A stretch of 64,000 nucleotides of DNA from assembly GCA_017551725.1 (NCBI GenBank), contig JAFZKY010000057.1:1-64000 (forward strand). The letters run 5' to 3'. Source of the DNA: Bacteroidales bacterium (GTDB lineage Bacteria; Bacteroidota; Bacteroidia; Bacteroidales; WCHB1-69). Position numbers and translations under genes: made by a program. The notes under the pieces were generated by a model that saw only the letters and a program-made list of their open reading frames with translations, had not been told where the DNA came from and did not search any database. Below, piece after piece: positions 1 to 9,080 of the stretch (position 1 is the first letter of the stretch; every line of letters begins with the position of its first letter).

Positions 1-334
1 AATTATTAATTATTAATTATTAACTGTTAATTATTCTCCTGTTATTTTAAAAAGTTGTTGATGAACAAAAAAGGACAGGTTTTTTATAAGGGGGTTGGAA
101 AAATTTTCCCATTGAAAAAAAATGTATATTTGCAGGTATGGCAATGAGTTGATTCTTTTTACTAAAAAGTATTGAATGATAAGAATATAGAATATTTGAA
201 TTGACATGGATATGGCATTTGTGCTGAACGGATATTCTTGAAAAGATAGCAACATCACCATAAATAGTATAACCCAAACGGAGTAGCCCGAAAAGCCGAC
301 AAGTGAGTAGGGAATATGTTTTAAATACAATAAA
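1..334. other. AT-rich intergenic region with TTAATTA repeat
   Basis: No convincing gene is seen here. Positions 1-36 are made of TAATTAT units. The 25 bases at 11-35 recur identically at 28417-28441, so this is a dispersed spacer repeat. A TATATTTG at 125-132 fits the Bacteroidota -7 consensus TAnnTTTG and could start the mRNA of the gene at 335, but no TTTG was found at a good -33 spacing. The reading frames on the minus strand here have no recognisable protein features. Confidence 0.5.
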
Positions 335-2899
335 ATGAAAAGAATCTTTACCTTTTTCCTGCTGACCATTCTACTGGTGCCAGTATGCACTCTGGCACAG
401 AACGATGGGGGATCTTCATCGGCATTGACAGTTGAAAGAAAGTACAAAGTGCATTTTGCAAACGAGTACAGTCTGCCGGGATGGACGATCATTTTGGATA
501 ACACAAAAAAAGTTGAAGTTATATACATGAATTACGTATATCACGATGCACATAAAGGTAAAGGTTTACATGTGGCTGTAGGTGAATCAAATGATAATTG
601 GATGTCACATGAGCAATGGAGTAAAGCTACTATCTGGAATCTTGGCAATGTGCTTAAAGATCAATGGGTGAGCGAGAAGGTTGAGATAGATGTGGACGGA
701 ACCCTTCGCTATTACCAGAATGGCACGCTGATGAGAACGGGTAATTTCCCCGAACTGAAACTGGAGAATGTCAAGTCATTCAGACTCGCGTTCGGTCCGG
801 GCGGTTGGTGGACAGGTCATTATCACTATATGTCCAATTTGAAGATTACGGCTGGTGAAAACGTCATTACTGACGATTTCAGCAAATTCAACAACGACTT
901 GTGGCAAAGACCTAAAAATCCTGACGGCGTGCGAGTCGAAGGCGGTATTATGAAGATGGATCAAAAACGTACCGATCAAGACTTTGCTTTACTCAGCAAG
1001 AACATCACTCTTGAGGGACTTGCCGATGGTGGATTCGGCGATAACAACATTGTGATGGAATATCGTGATTCCAAGTTGCTCAATGATGATCCGGACTATA
1101 AACTTTACGAGGACAATGTCAATATTCATATCAACGGACGCTGTTATTGTGAGAACACGCATAAAATGTATTTTCTCGATGGAATCAACACGGTTATTGA
1201 GTATGATATTACAAATGCAATGAACAAACAGGTTGCCCGCAGAAGTTTTCAGCTGCCCTTTGCCGTTGAGATGTACGGCAATGTGATGGAGGTCTCTCCA
1301 AACGGCATGTACCTTGCCTTTGTCGATGAAGATGGAACCGCATTGCACATCGTCAACACGGCTACAGGCAGTGAGGTGGCTTCAGCACCGTTGGGCGAAA
1401 AATACAAAAATATCATAAAAAAGAAAGGAAAAAATGTCAGTGGACATCCGTTCAATTTTTTGTCGAATAATGAAGTGCTTGTTTCAGGCACCGCCAACGC
1501 TTTGCTCTATGACATTTCCAAAAAGAAAGGCAAAAAGCTGTCATTTCCAAAACTGTATAACCTAATGCCCAAATATACGGTTAAACCGGGTGGCCAAATA
1601 TCAGGGATCTATAGTGATTATTCTTTGCAATTTGCAACATTCACTGTTGCCAACGGCAAAATAACCTCTACTATTCCGAGCGTGTTTTATGAAGGAGATT
1701 GTGTGGGGTTATATCGTGTTTATAAGAACAATTCTTGGAAGGACTGGTCTTTATATGACGAGGCTACAAATGTCAGAGTGGACAATCAGTTGGAATATTC
1801 TGACAGAAGCGAGTTTGTTTTCAAACAGAGCAACGTGCGGAAACGCATGGAACTACAGCCCATGAATAACAATCAGCTTCATCTCTATTTCCCGAAAATG
1901 CAGTGGTTTGAATATCTTGACAACCATAAATTATTATTGATATGGACTGAAGACAAAAAGGTGCAGATTTTCAATCATACGCTGACAAAAAACGAGATGG
2001 AAAAACAATACCTGTTGACCATTATGGACAAGAATTCTGTCAGTGCTTTTGACAACTATATCAGCCAGTATGCTAATTCGCGCTATGCTGACATCGCTCG
2101 GCAGAAGCGGACGGAGTGTATCCGTAATAATTGGCAGAAACTTTCTTCGCCCACCGACTATAGTGTGACTCATGCAAAAGCAGTACAATCTTATATTGAC
2201 AAGTATGGCTCTGACGTGAATGTTGATGCCGCCCGTGCCGAGCTTGACAATATCTATAAGCAAGCGCTCAACAACATCGGTCGTTCGGACATAGATGGAT
2301 TCAATAAATATCTCACAGACTTCCCGCAGAGTCCGTATCTTACCCAAGCACAGAAAAAGCTTAAAGAAGCATATCGCTACAGCTACAATGAGCTCTGTCA
2401 AAATACGGATCCACAAGCTTACGTTGACTATCTCAAGAAATATCCCGACACACCCTATTCGGAGGAAATCAAGGAGCGCGGACGTGTAATGTATGATCGT
2501 CAGCAGGCAGAGAAACAACGCCTGAAAGAGGAAGAGGAGCAGCGTAAGATGGAAGAGATGCTACAGCGCAATGCCGCCAAGCTCAATTGTGTGGGTAGAA
2601 CTATCCACTGGACCGAGGAGGTCACATACGACATCAGCAGTAGCGGTGATGGTTTGTTAGTAGGACTTCTCAAAAGTGCCGCAGGCCTCGACAAGGTGAA
2701 GTACGAAGTGCGCTACTCCGCTGTTGTGGAATCCAATATTGGCGAAACCGCTGTCAAGTGCATTATCACCAGTGTGAGGATCCAAGATCCTTCATGGGCT
2801 TCCGTCAACTATTTGAAATACAAGAAATACGCACTTTCAGAACTGCAAGAAAACGTGGGTAAGACGCGAGTGCTCCAACTTGATGATTTCGAGTTGTAA
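335..2899 (+). CDS. Secreted multidomain protein (lectin-like, propeller and TPR-like regions), function unknown
   Basis: This is an 854-residue exported protein. It has a clear Sec signal peptide (residues 1-21, ending LAQ). Residues about 30-190 read like a concanavalin/LamG-type beta-sandwich, with phrases such as 'DGTLRYYQNG' and 'SFRLAFGPGGWWTG'. Residues about 270-560 have beta-propeller-like strands ('YLAFVDEDGTALHIVNTATG'). Residues about 575-740 contain repeated helical units ending in 'ANSRYAD', 'PQSPYL' and 'PDTPYS', typical of TPR/YbgF-like repeats. A charged coiled coil and a beta-rich C-terminal region follow. It has no lipobox and no T9SS tail, so a periplasmic location is inferred. 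The gene stands alone and is followed by a strong terminator. I do not recognise a named family for the whole protein. Confidence 0.8.
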   Translation: MKRIFTFFLLTILLVPVCTLAQNDGGSSSALTVERKYKVHFANEYSLPGWTIILDNTKKVEVIYMNYVYHDAHKGKGLHVAVGESNDNWMSHEQWSKATIWNLGNVLKDQWVSEKVEIDVDGTLRYYQNGTLMRTGNFPELKLENVKSFRLAFGPGGWWTGHYHYMSNLKITAGENVITDDFSKFNNDLWQRPKNPDGVRVEGGIMKMDQKRTDQDFALLSKNITLEGLADGGFGDNNIVMEYRDSKLLNDDPDYKLYEDNVNIHINGRCYCENTHKMYFLDGINTVIEYDITNAMNKQVARRSFQLPFAVEMYGNVMEVSPNGMYLAFVDEDGTALHIVNTATGSEVASAPLGEKYKNIIKKKGKNVSGHPFNFLSNNEVLVSGTANALLYDISKKKGKKLSFPKLYNLMPKYTVKPGGQISGIYSDYSLQFATFTVANGKITSTIPSVFYEGDCVGLYRVYKNNSWKDWSLYDEATNVRVDNQLEYSDRSEFVFKQSNVRKRMELQPMNNNQLHLYFPKMQWFEYLDNHKLLLIWTEDKKVQIFNHTLTKNEMEKQYLLTIMDKNSVSAFDNYISQYANSRYADIARQKRTECIRNNWQKLSSPTDYSVTHAKAVQSYIDKYGSDVNVDAARAELDNIYKQALNNIGRSDIDGFNKYLTDFPQSPYLTQAQKKLKEAYRYSYNELCQNTDPQAYVDYLKKYPDTPYSEEIKERGRVMYDRQQAEKQRLKEEEEQRKMEEMLQRNAAKLNCVGRTIHWTEEVTYDISSSGDGLLVGLLKSAAGLDKVKYEVRYSAVVESNIGETAVKCIITSVRIQDPSWASVNYLKYKKYALSELQENVGKTRVLQLDDFEL

Positions 2900-2920
2900 A
2901 GATTGTAAAGAATAACGGAT

Positions 2921-2975
2921 AGTGGGCTTGAGGGATGGGAATTAAACCCCATCAACATCAAGCCCACTTTTTTTG
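2921..2975 (+). terminator. Rho-independent terminator after the 335-2899 gene
   Basis: A perfect 11-bp stem (AGTGGGCTTGA at 2921-2931 with its complement at 2958-2968) carries an inner GATGGG/CCCATC helix (2934-2939 with 2948-2953) and is followed by a run of seven T. It lies between two convergent genes. The T run is on the plus strand, so it mainly ends the upstream plus-strand gene. Confidence 0.9.
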
Positions 2976-2976
2976 T

Positions 2977-5277
2977 TTAGTCAAAGTCCAGCGTCATCAC
3001 CGAGTCCATCTTGACTTGGTTGCAGCCTGACGGGTCGCCGATGTAAGCTTCGGGAATCGTGAAGTTATACCCTGGTGTGGTCCATTTGCTCTCGGAGGAG
3101 ACGATGGCGTGGTAGGGCAGCTGCGGGTCGGCGTAAACCTTCTGCATGAAGAGGCCGAACACGGGCAGTGCCGTGCGGGCGCCCTGTCCCAGTGCCGTGC
3201 TGCGGAAGTGTGCGGAACGGTCCTCGCATCCCACCCACACACCGCAGGTCAGCAGCGGCGTGTAGCCCACAAACCAGCCGTCAGACTGGTTGTCGGTGGT
3301 GCCCGTCTTGCCGGCCAGCGGGAAGTCCAGCTTGTATTGGCTGCGCAAACGGCCACCTGTGCCGAAGTCCACCACACCTTGCATCAGACGCACCGTCTTG
3401 AAAGCCGTGATCTGGTCGATGGCCTCGTTGCTCTTGGGAACGTTATTGTAGATGACGTTGCCGTCCTTGTCGCAAATCTTGGTGATGAAGATGGGCTCCA
3501 CATACACGCCCTGGTTGGGGAAACAGTTGATGGCACCCACCTGTTCGTATAAGGATAACTCACACGCACCGAGGCAGATGGACGGAACTTCCGGAATCTC
3601 GGAGGTCATGCCCATGGCTTTGACCAGCTCCACCACGGCGTGCGGCCCGTAGCGTTTCATCAGGTAGGCTGACACCTGGTTGAGCGAGTAGGCGAGAGCC
3701 TCCCGCAAGGGCATCATCTGTCCCTCTTTGTGTGCGCCCGAGTTTCTCGGTGTCCACGAGCCGCCGGGCGTTTCAATGGTCACCGGCACGTTGGGCACCA
3801 TGGTACACGGGTCGAAGTCGCCGCTCATCATGGCCACCGTATAGACGTAGGGTTTGAAGGTGGATCCGACCTGCCGTTTCGACAGCTTGACGTGGTCGAA
3901 CTGGAAATATTCGTAGTTGGTGCCGCCCACGTAGGCCTTCACATGGCCGGTGTTGGCCTCCACGCACATCATACCGCATTGCAGGAATGACTTGTAGTAA
4001 CGAATGGAGTCCAGCGGGGTCATCACGGTGTCTTTCGGTCCCTGGTAGGAGAATACGCTCATCTTCACTTTTTGGTTGAAGGCCTGCCAGATTTCGTCGT
4101 CGCTCTTGCCGGCATCTTTCATCCGGTCGTAACGCTCCGATTTCCGGATGGCGGCCCACAGGATGCGTTTGGTCTGCTCCTCCGACAGGTTGACGAACGG
4201 GGCGTTCTTCACCCCTTTGAAATGGTTGAAAAACATGGGCTGCAGATAGTCGCACACATGTTCTTTCACGGCATCCTCGGCATGTTTCTGCATCCGGGAA
4301 TTGATGGTGGTGTAGATTTTCAGACCGTCGCAGTAGAGGTCGTAGCGGCTGCCATCCTGCTTGGGATGCTTTTCACACCAGTCTTTCAGGAAAATACGCA
4401 GATATTCGCGGAAATAGGTGGCCAAACCGGCATAATGGGCTTGGGATTTGAAGTTGGAAAGGTCTATGGGGATTTGTTTGATGGAGTCGAACTGTGCCTG
4501 CGTCAGGTAGTCGTATTTTTTCATCTGGCTCAGCACCACGTTTCGGCGTTCGATGGAGGCCTGATAGTGTCTTCTGGGACTGTATTTGGTGGGGGCTTTC
4601 AACATTCCCACCAGCAGGGCGGCCTCCTCGGTGTTGATTTCGGAGGGCTCCTTGTCGAAGTAGGTGCGCGCTGCCGACTTGATGCCGACGGCGTTGTTGC
4701 CGAAATCGACGGTGTTGAAATACATGGCCAGGATCTCGTCCTTCGAGTAGGCGCGTTCCAGCTTGGTGGCCACCACCCATTCCTTGAACTTGGTGAAGAC
4801 GAGCTTCAGCTTGCCGGCGTTCGGGTCGCGGGGGAAGAGGTTCTTGGCCAGCTGCTGGGAGATGGTGCTGCCGCCGCCGCGCCGGTGGAAGGTGAGCACG
4901 CCGCCCGCCACGCGGAACAGGGCCTTCACATCCACGCCGGAATGTTTGTAGAAGCGGGAGTCCTCCGTGGCAATCAAGGCGTCCTTGAGGGGCTTCGACA
5001 GGTCGGCGTATTTGCAGTTGGAACGGTTCTCGCGGTAGTAGGTGCCCAGCAGGATGCCGTCTTCCGAGATGACCTCGGTGGCCAGGTTCGCGGACGGGTT
5101 CTCCAATTCCGTAAAGGATGGCATGTACCCTAACCAGCCGAGCGAGATCAGGGTGAAAATGAGGACGACGATGCCCGCCAGGATGAAATATGCCCTCCAG
5201 AAGGGCTTTATCCATCGTGAACGCTCTCCGTTGGAGGCTTTGGCATTGTCTTTTCCAGATGATTTTGCGTTATACAT
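2977..5277 (-). CDS. Class A penicillin-binding protein 1A (glycosyltransferase/transpeptidase)
   Basis: A bifunctional peptidoglycan synthase that polymerises lipid II (GT51 domain) and cross-links stem peptides (penicillin-binding transpeptidase domain) on the outer face of the inner membrane. An N-terminal basic segment and one transmembrane helix (about residues 25-50) precede GT51, with the 'EDSRFYKHSG' donor-site motif and 'GGSTISQQLAKNLF'. The transpeptidase has all three motifs in order: 'STFK' (SxxK), 'SLN' (SxN) and 'KTGTT' (KTG). I chose the ATG at 5277 (766 residues); the frame is open to a TTG at 5334 but that extension looks non-conserved. The length is normal for PBP1A of Bacteroidota. 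The call is secure for the family; the symbol (mrcA/ponA) is not certain. Confidence 0.95.
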   Translation of the reverse strand: MYNAKSSGKDNAKASNGERSRWIKPFWRAYFILAGIVVLIFTLISLGWLGYMPSFTELENPSANLATEVISEDGILLGTYYRENRSNCKYADLSKPLKDALIATEDSRFYKHSGVDVKALFRVAGGVLTFHRRGGGSTISQQLAKNLFPRDPNAGKLKLVFTKFKEWVVATKLERAYSKDEILAMYFNTVDFGNNAVGIKSAARTYFDKEPSEINTEEAALLVGMLKAPTKYSPRRHYQASIERRNVVLSQMKKYDYLTQAQFDSIKQIPIDLSNFKSQAHYAGLATYFREYLRIFLKDWCEKHPKQDGSRYDLYCDGLKIYTTINSRMQKHAEDAVKEHVCDYLQPMFFNHFKGVKNAPFVNLSEEQTKRILWAAIRKSERYDRMKDAGKSDDEIWQAFNQKVKMSVFSYQGPKDTVMTPLDSIRYYKSFLQCGMMCVEANTGHVKAYVGGTNYEYFQFDHVKLSKRQVGSTFKPYVYTVAMMSGDFDPCTMVPNVPVTIETPGGSWTPRNSGAHKEGQMMPLREALAYSLNQVSAYLMKRYGPHAVVELVKAMGMTSEIPEVPSICLGACELSLYEQVGAINCFPNQGVYVEPIFITKICDKDGNVIYNNVPKSNEAIDQITAFKTVRLMQGVVDFGTGGRLRSQYKLDFPLAGKTGTTDNQSDGWFVGYTPLLTCGVWVGCEDRSAHFRSTALGQGARTALPVFGLFMQKVYADPQLPYHAIVSSESKWTTPGYNFTIPEAYIGDPSGCNQVKMDSVMTLDFD

Positions 5278-5348
5278 GATAGGGAATCTAACGTTGTTCT
5301 CGTGCAGATGTTGTGTTTTATCTTTTTTTAACAAATAAACAACCGTGT

Positions 5349-7760
5349 TTAATGGGCGGTGGTGGAGGTACCGTTGCCGGAGGTGGTGACGGTGGCTCCG
5401 CTGTAGAGTCCGTGCCAGTGTGTGCCGCCCGTGATGGTGGGCGAGGTGTAGTAGGTGTAGGTGCCGGTCTGGATGGCCGGCGTGGTGATGAAGAGGCCCG
5501 ACACGCGCTTGCTGCCATCCCCCACAAAACCGCTGTTGCCGTTGCTCACGGTGGGCATCTTGAAGGTGACAATCTCTTGTCCGCTGCTGTTCTTCACGCA
5601 GATGCCGTTCTGGGCCAGCGTGGTGGCGCTGCTGCCACCTCCTCCAGGGTAACCGCCGCCCGTACTGCCAAGGGTCAGGTATTTCTGTCCGGTAAGGGCG
5701 GGTGTGCCTTCTATAGTACCCATGTTGCCGCCTATGGCAATCAGGGTGGCGTTGCTGATGCGCAGGTGCCCGCCTTGGTTGTTGTCGTCGTTGTCGTCAA
5801 TGGCGACCTCCGAGCCTCGGGCGATGACCACGCCTCCGTTCAACATGATGCGTGTGCCGTTGCAGTCGATGGCGTCGTTGCCGCGAGAGTAGGCCCACAC
5901 ATGGCCTTCGTTGATTTCGATGTACCCGGCGGCGTTGATGGCGTCGTCGTAGGCGTTGGTCTCCACATAGCCGCCGTTGATGAACAGGCTGTCTTTGCTC
6001 TCTATGGCTTCGCCGTTGGTGCCGCTGGTCTGGGCACAGAAACTCTGCACATAGCCGCTGTTGATCACGATGTTACCCTCGATTTTGATGCCCTTCGGAA
6101 GACCTTTCCAGGTGTTGCTGCTGCCGCCTCCGCCTGGAAATCCTCCGGAGGTGGCGTTCACGGGTGCGCCGCTGGTCTTCACCGTGATAAAAATGAGACT
6201 GTCGGCATCGCCGATGTTGCCAATACGGAGGATGTGATCACTTACGATGCCGCGACCGCCCTTGCCTGTGCTGGTGCCTTGGAACGTGCCGGCCTGGAAC
6301 ACAATGTTCCCGTTTGCGTTGAGGCAGGAGGCGGCGAAGCCATCGGTGCAGGAGGTGCCGCTGCCAATGGTGGTGAAGCCCGCAGCACTCGTGGTGGCGA
6401 TGACGCTGCCGCCGCTCTGTGTGTAGTTACCGTCGCATTTGATGGCGCGCCCGCCGGCGTTAGCAGTGATGGCGCCGCCGCTGATGGTGATGTCCGCGTT
6501 GCTCTTGAGGCAGGTGGACACGTAGCTGTCGTAGGTGCTGCCCGTGACCAGATACTTGGCGCAGGTGCCCGTGGCCGTCAGGTCCAGCGTGCCGCCTGTG
6601 ATGGTGATGTTGCCGTCCGTGTTGATGGCCTTGCCGCCGGCGTTGGAGGCAGGACAGGTCACGGTGATGTCACCGCCCGTCATGATAAGGTCGCCGCCCG
6701 TTTTGATGCCTGTGCAGTAGGAAAGCTCCACCCCCGAGGTGGTGGTCTCGCTCACGTATGTGCCCGTGGCGTTCACGGTGACGGTGCCGCCGTTGATGGT
6801 CAGGGATTGTCCGCTCTTGATGGCCTTGCTTTGGTCGCCGGAAGCTGTGACGGAGATGGTGCCGCCGTTGATGGTCATGATGCTGTCGCATTTGATGCCC
6901 TTGGCATCGTTGCCCGTCACATTGACGTTGATTTCGCCATCGTTGATTTCGATGAAGCCGTTGTCGCCGTCAATGCCGTCGCTCGAGGTGCCGGAAATGG
7001 AAACCGAGCCGCCGTTCATGACGAAATAGTCGGCGTGCAGACCGTCCGACACCGCCGCTGTGGCCACGAGATGGCCGCTGTTGAGGATGATGTAGTCATC
7101 GCTGGAGATGGCGTGCTTGGTGTGCCCGGCCACGGTGAGGGTGCCGCTTCCATTAAAGTAGATTTGGCCCTTGCTGTAGAAAGCCGCTTTGTGCGTGCCG
7201 TTGGTGCCGTCGCTCATGAAATTGGACGAGTTGTTGGCCAGCACGACATGCAGGGTCTTGTCAATGGCGGAGGCAAATGCCGCTCCCGTGCTGCTGGTGA
7301 TGGACACGCCTTCCAACGACAGATTGAAGCGCTTGTCGCTGCTGATATGGAAATAACCGTCCGGGGTGCTGCCCGACAGATGGTAGGTGATATCCGTAAC
7401 ATTGGCTGCTGCCGTCACCGACACGCCCGCATCGTCGGTGACGATGCTGACACCCGACGAGGCCAGCGGGTTCACGATGGTGACGCTGCTGCCGTTGTAG
7501 GTGACGTAGATGTCACGGTCCGAGAAGACGGACGCGGTGTCAAAGGTGATGCTGTCCATTTGCAGGTATGGGAAGGTCATATAATCGTTCCCATAATGTA
7601 CAATGGAACTGCTGCCAGTGAGCTTGATGCTGTCAATATCGGCGATTTTCTTTTCAAAGGTGACGTGTCCGCTTTGGTGCGTGCGCAAGTAGTATTCCTG
7701 TGCCTGAAGGAAGGTTATACTGAAAAGACAGAGTAGGGTGAAGAGTATGCGGCTTTTCAT
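5349..7760 (-). CDS. Carbohydrate-binding beta-helix protein (Cthe_2159 family, DUF4353)
   Basis: An 803-residue exported protein with a signal peptide (residues 1-20, ending LQAQ). The body is a long series of beta-helix rungs with recurring 'INGGTISVTASG', 'SDGIDGDNG' and 'DAINAAGYIEINEG' phrases. This is the signature of the Cthe_2159 family, whose founding Clostridium thermocellum member binds acidic polysaccharide such as polygalacturonate (established for the family). Two Gly-rich loops (FPGGGGSS, YPGGGGSS) break the helix. Its start codon overlaps the stop of the upstream gene (ATGA at 7757-7760), so translation is coupled to the T9SS-sorted protein before it. Its own C-terminus lacks an obvious T9SS tail, so how it reaches the surface is not clear. 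An adhesin or polysaccharide-binding role is inference. Confidence 0.88.
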   Translation of the reverse strand: MKSRILFTLLCLFSITFLQAQEYYLRTHQSGHVTFEKKIADIDSIKLTGSSSIVHYGNDYMTFPYLQMDSITFDTASVFSDRDIYVTYNGSSVTIVNPLASSGVSIVTDDAGVSVTAAANVTDITYHLSGSTPDGYFHISSDKRFNLSLEGVSITSSTGAAFASAIDKTLHVVLANNSSNFMSDGTNGTHKAAFYSKGQIYFNGSGTLTVAGHTKHAISSDDYIILNSGHLVATAAVSDGLHADYFVMNGGSVSISGTSSDGIDGDNGFIEINDGEINVNVTGNDAKGIKCDSIMTINGGTISVTASGDQSKAIKSGQSLTINGGTVTVNATGTYVSETTTSGVELSYCTGIKTGGDLIMTGGDITVTCPASNAGGKAINTDGNITITGGTLDLTATGTCAKYLVTGSTYDSYVSTCLKSNADITISGGAITANAGGRAIKCDGNYTQSGGSVIATTSAAGFTTIGSGTSCTDGFAASCLNANGNIVFQAGTFQGTSTGKGGRGIVSDHILRIGNIGDADSLIFITVKTSGAPVNATSGGFPGGGGSSNTWKGLPKGIKIEGNIVINSGYVQSFCAQTSGTNGEAIESKDSLFINGGYVETNAYDDAINAAGYIEINEGHVWAYSRGNDAIDCNGTRIMLNGGVVIARGSEVAIDDNDDNNQGGHLRISNATLIAIGGNMGTIEGTPALTGQKYLTLGSTGGGYPGGGGSSATTLAQNGICVKNSSGQEIVTFKMPTVSNGNSGFVGDGSKRVSGLFITTPAIQTGTYTYYTSPTITGGTHWHGLYSGATVTTSGNGTSTTAH

Positions 7761-8242
7761 AATTTGCTGATTTTAATGGTGGAACTTCCGATTTTCAGGA
7801 GATACAAGCCGGAAGGCAGGTGTTGCAGGTTGAGCGTTTCGTCCTCTTGGCAAACGCCTTTCAGCAACAGCCGCCCATCCAAGGTGTAGAGTTGGTATGG
7901 ATGTTGTCCGCCATTGCCGCTGTGTATGTGCAGGGTGTTTTGCACGGGATTGGGAAAGATTTCGAACTCTTCTGTGACGATATTGTCCACGCTGACATCA
8001 TGTGGCAGCGTGATTTTTCGGATGTTTCCCACGGCGAAGGAGTAGGGGAGGCCCGTACCCTCGTCAATGTACAGGTGGTTGTTTTCAAAATAGAGTTTTC
8101 CGCTGGGGTCAACCATGAACTCTTGCGTAGAATTGTCGTTAAATGTAAGATTTACAGAGGTTTGGGCGGAAATGCGGTTTGCGAATGTTATCAAAAGGAT
8201 AACAAGCATACAGCAAATCCCATATTTTTTTAGTGGTCTCAT
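7757..8242 (-). CDS. Small T9SS type A sorting-domain protein
   Basis: A 161-residue exported protein. Residues 1-26 form a signal peptide. Residues about 27-85 are a short beta-rich segment ('KLYFENNHLYI'). Residues about 90-161 are a type IX secretion C-terminal domain, with 'FEIFPNPVQNTLHI', 'LYTLDGRLL' and the final 'LPSGLYLLKIGSSTIKISKL' pattern. T9SS CTDs direct cargo across the outer membrane and to cell-surface anchoring (established). It is unusually short for a CTD cargo, with only about 60 residues of mature domain. It is the first gene of a two-gene unit, and a similar 'F/YFE..I..I' N-terminal segment recurs in the downstream beta-helix protein. Confidence 0.85.
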   Translation of the reverse strand: MRPLKKYGICCMLVILLITFANRISAQTSVNLTFNDNSTQEFMVDPSGKLYFENNHLYIDEGTGLPYSFAVGNIRKITLPHDVSVDNIVTEEFEIFPNPVQNTLHIHSGNGGQHPYQLYTLDGRLLLKGVCQEDETLNLQHLPSGLYLLKIGSSTIKISKL

Positions 8243-8374
8243 TTTTGATTTTTTTAGTGTAATAATTTAATTTTAAAAGAGATGGATTCTGCAATATAAA
8301 ATATTGTAGAAAACAAACGGCAAAGATATAAAAAATCGGTTCAAGTCGGGATTTTTCAGTAGTGGCAAAAAATG

Positions 8375-8601
8375 GGCAACAATATAGATTGTTGACCTGC
8401 CGTTATCCTCATTGTATCACAGGATGCCAATTATCATAGCTGAATGATTTGTTTTTCACCTGTGATTGAGCGGAAGTCAACAACTTCCCATTGTCCGCAC
8501 ACCCGTGCGTTGTTTATGTGCGGCACCAAGGTGCCACGAACATCATAAACAATGGGGAAATGTCGTCATACTCTTCTTGGGTCAACATCTATATTGTTGC
8601 C
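8375..8601. mobile_element. MITE-like element with terminal inverted repeats
   Basis: The left end GGCAACAATATAGATTGTTGACC (split here as GGCAACAATATAG + ATTGTTGACC, 8375-8397) and the right end 8580-8601 are inverted copies differing by one base insertion. The similarity weakly extends outward through a CAAAAA stretch on both sides. Inside is a 14-bp palindrome (GGCACC AA GGTGCC at 8522-8535). No coding region of note lies within its 227 bp. The right end runs into the broken reading frame of an ATPase gene. The bases 8512-8570 recur near 21.6 kb. I saw no clean target-site duplication, so its mobility is inferred only from the repeats and the disrupted gene. Confidence 0.55.
8512..8570 (-). 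repeat. Dispersed ~59-bp repeat, copy 1
   Basis: Read on the minus strand this stretch matches 21581-21640 over nearly its whole length, including TGACGACATTT, TATGATGTTCGTGGCACCTT and GTGCCGCACA. The centre folds as a GGCACC/GGTGCC hairpin. It lies inside the element with inverted termini at 8375-8601. Confidence 0.75.
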
Positions 8602-8944
8602 AAACTTTTTGTCTCTCAATGAGTTTGTCATGAACCAGCTCTGACAAAGGAGATTCTGGTGTCGCGTTGCGATAGGCCTCAACAAGCAGACATTCTTCAT
8701 TAGCGCGTAAAAACTCTTCATAACTGAACGGGTACATAAACAGCGATCTCACCCTTCCGACTCCGAATGAAGGTAAGTCTGACAACACAAACTCCAACAG
8801 AGAGCCTGCGGCAATCAGATGCAACTCGGGATACTGCTCATAAAAGTAGCGTAATTTGTTGATAGCCTCGGGACAGGCTTGAATTCCATCAAGAAAGAGC
8901 AGGGTCAAAACCTGTACCTTGAAATATTGCGATAATACTTCCAA
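8602..8944 (-). pseudogene. Truncated AAA (AAA_14/DUF4143-type) ATPase remnant
   Basis: About 110 residues can be read that match the middle of the large DUF4143-linked AAA ATPase family of Bacteroidota. They show a Walker B-like 'LLFLDGIQACPEAI' (usual form LFLDEIQ, so E is replaced by G), sensor-like 'LIAAGSLLEF' and 'YPFSYEEFL'. The N-terminal Walker A half is missing, with in-frame stops (TGA TAA) just upstream. The 3' end runs into the inverted terminal repeat of the adjacent small element, which supplies the last codons and the stop. Intact relatives are about 380-450 residues. This is a decayed gene, not a functional short protein. Confidence 0.8.
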
Positions 8945-9080
8945 AACTCGTATTTTTTATCAAAACGGAACTGCTATCGGGATTTAACAATCAATAGTTA
9001 AATTTCACACGTCTATTTGGAAGAAAATGGGGCGAGGTTGTTGGGGATTGGGATTTGGGCGTTGTTGACTTTACTTTTTT

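Noticed and set aside
31-528. Minus-strand frames at the left edge
   Set aside because: They overlap the signal-peptide region of the 335 gene, are hydrophobic by AT-rich composition, and have no initiation context.
5313-7736. Long plus-strand frame opposite the beta-helix gene
   Set aside because: Ala/Val/Gly/Asp-rich low-complexity translation caused by the repetitive codons of the real minus-strand gene.
5349-7760. Regular short repeats that might be taken for a CRISPR or VNTR array
   Set aside because: They follow the rung periodicity of a beta-helix protein, stay in frame and lack unique equal-length spacers.
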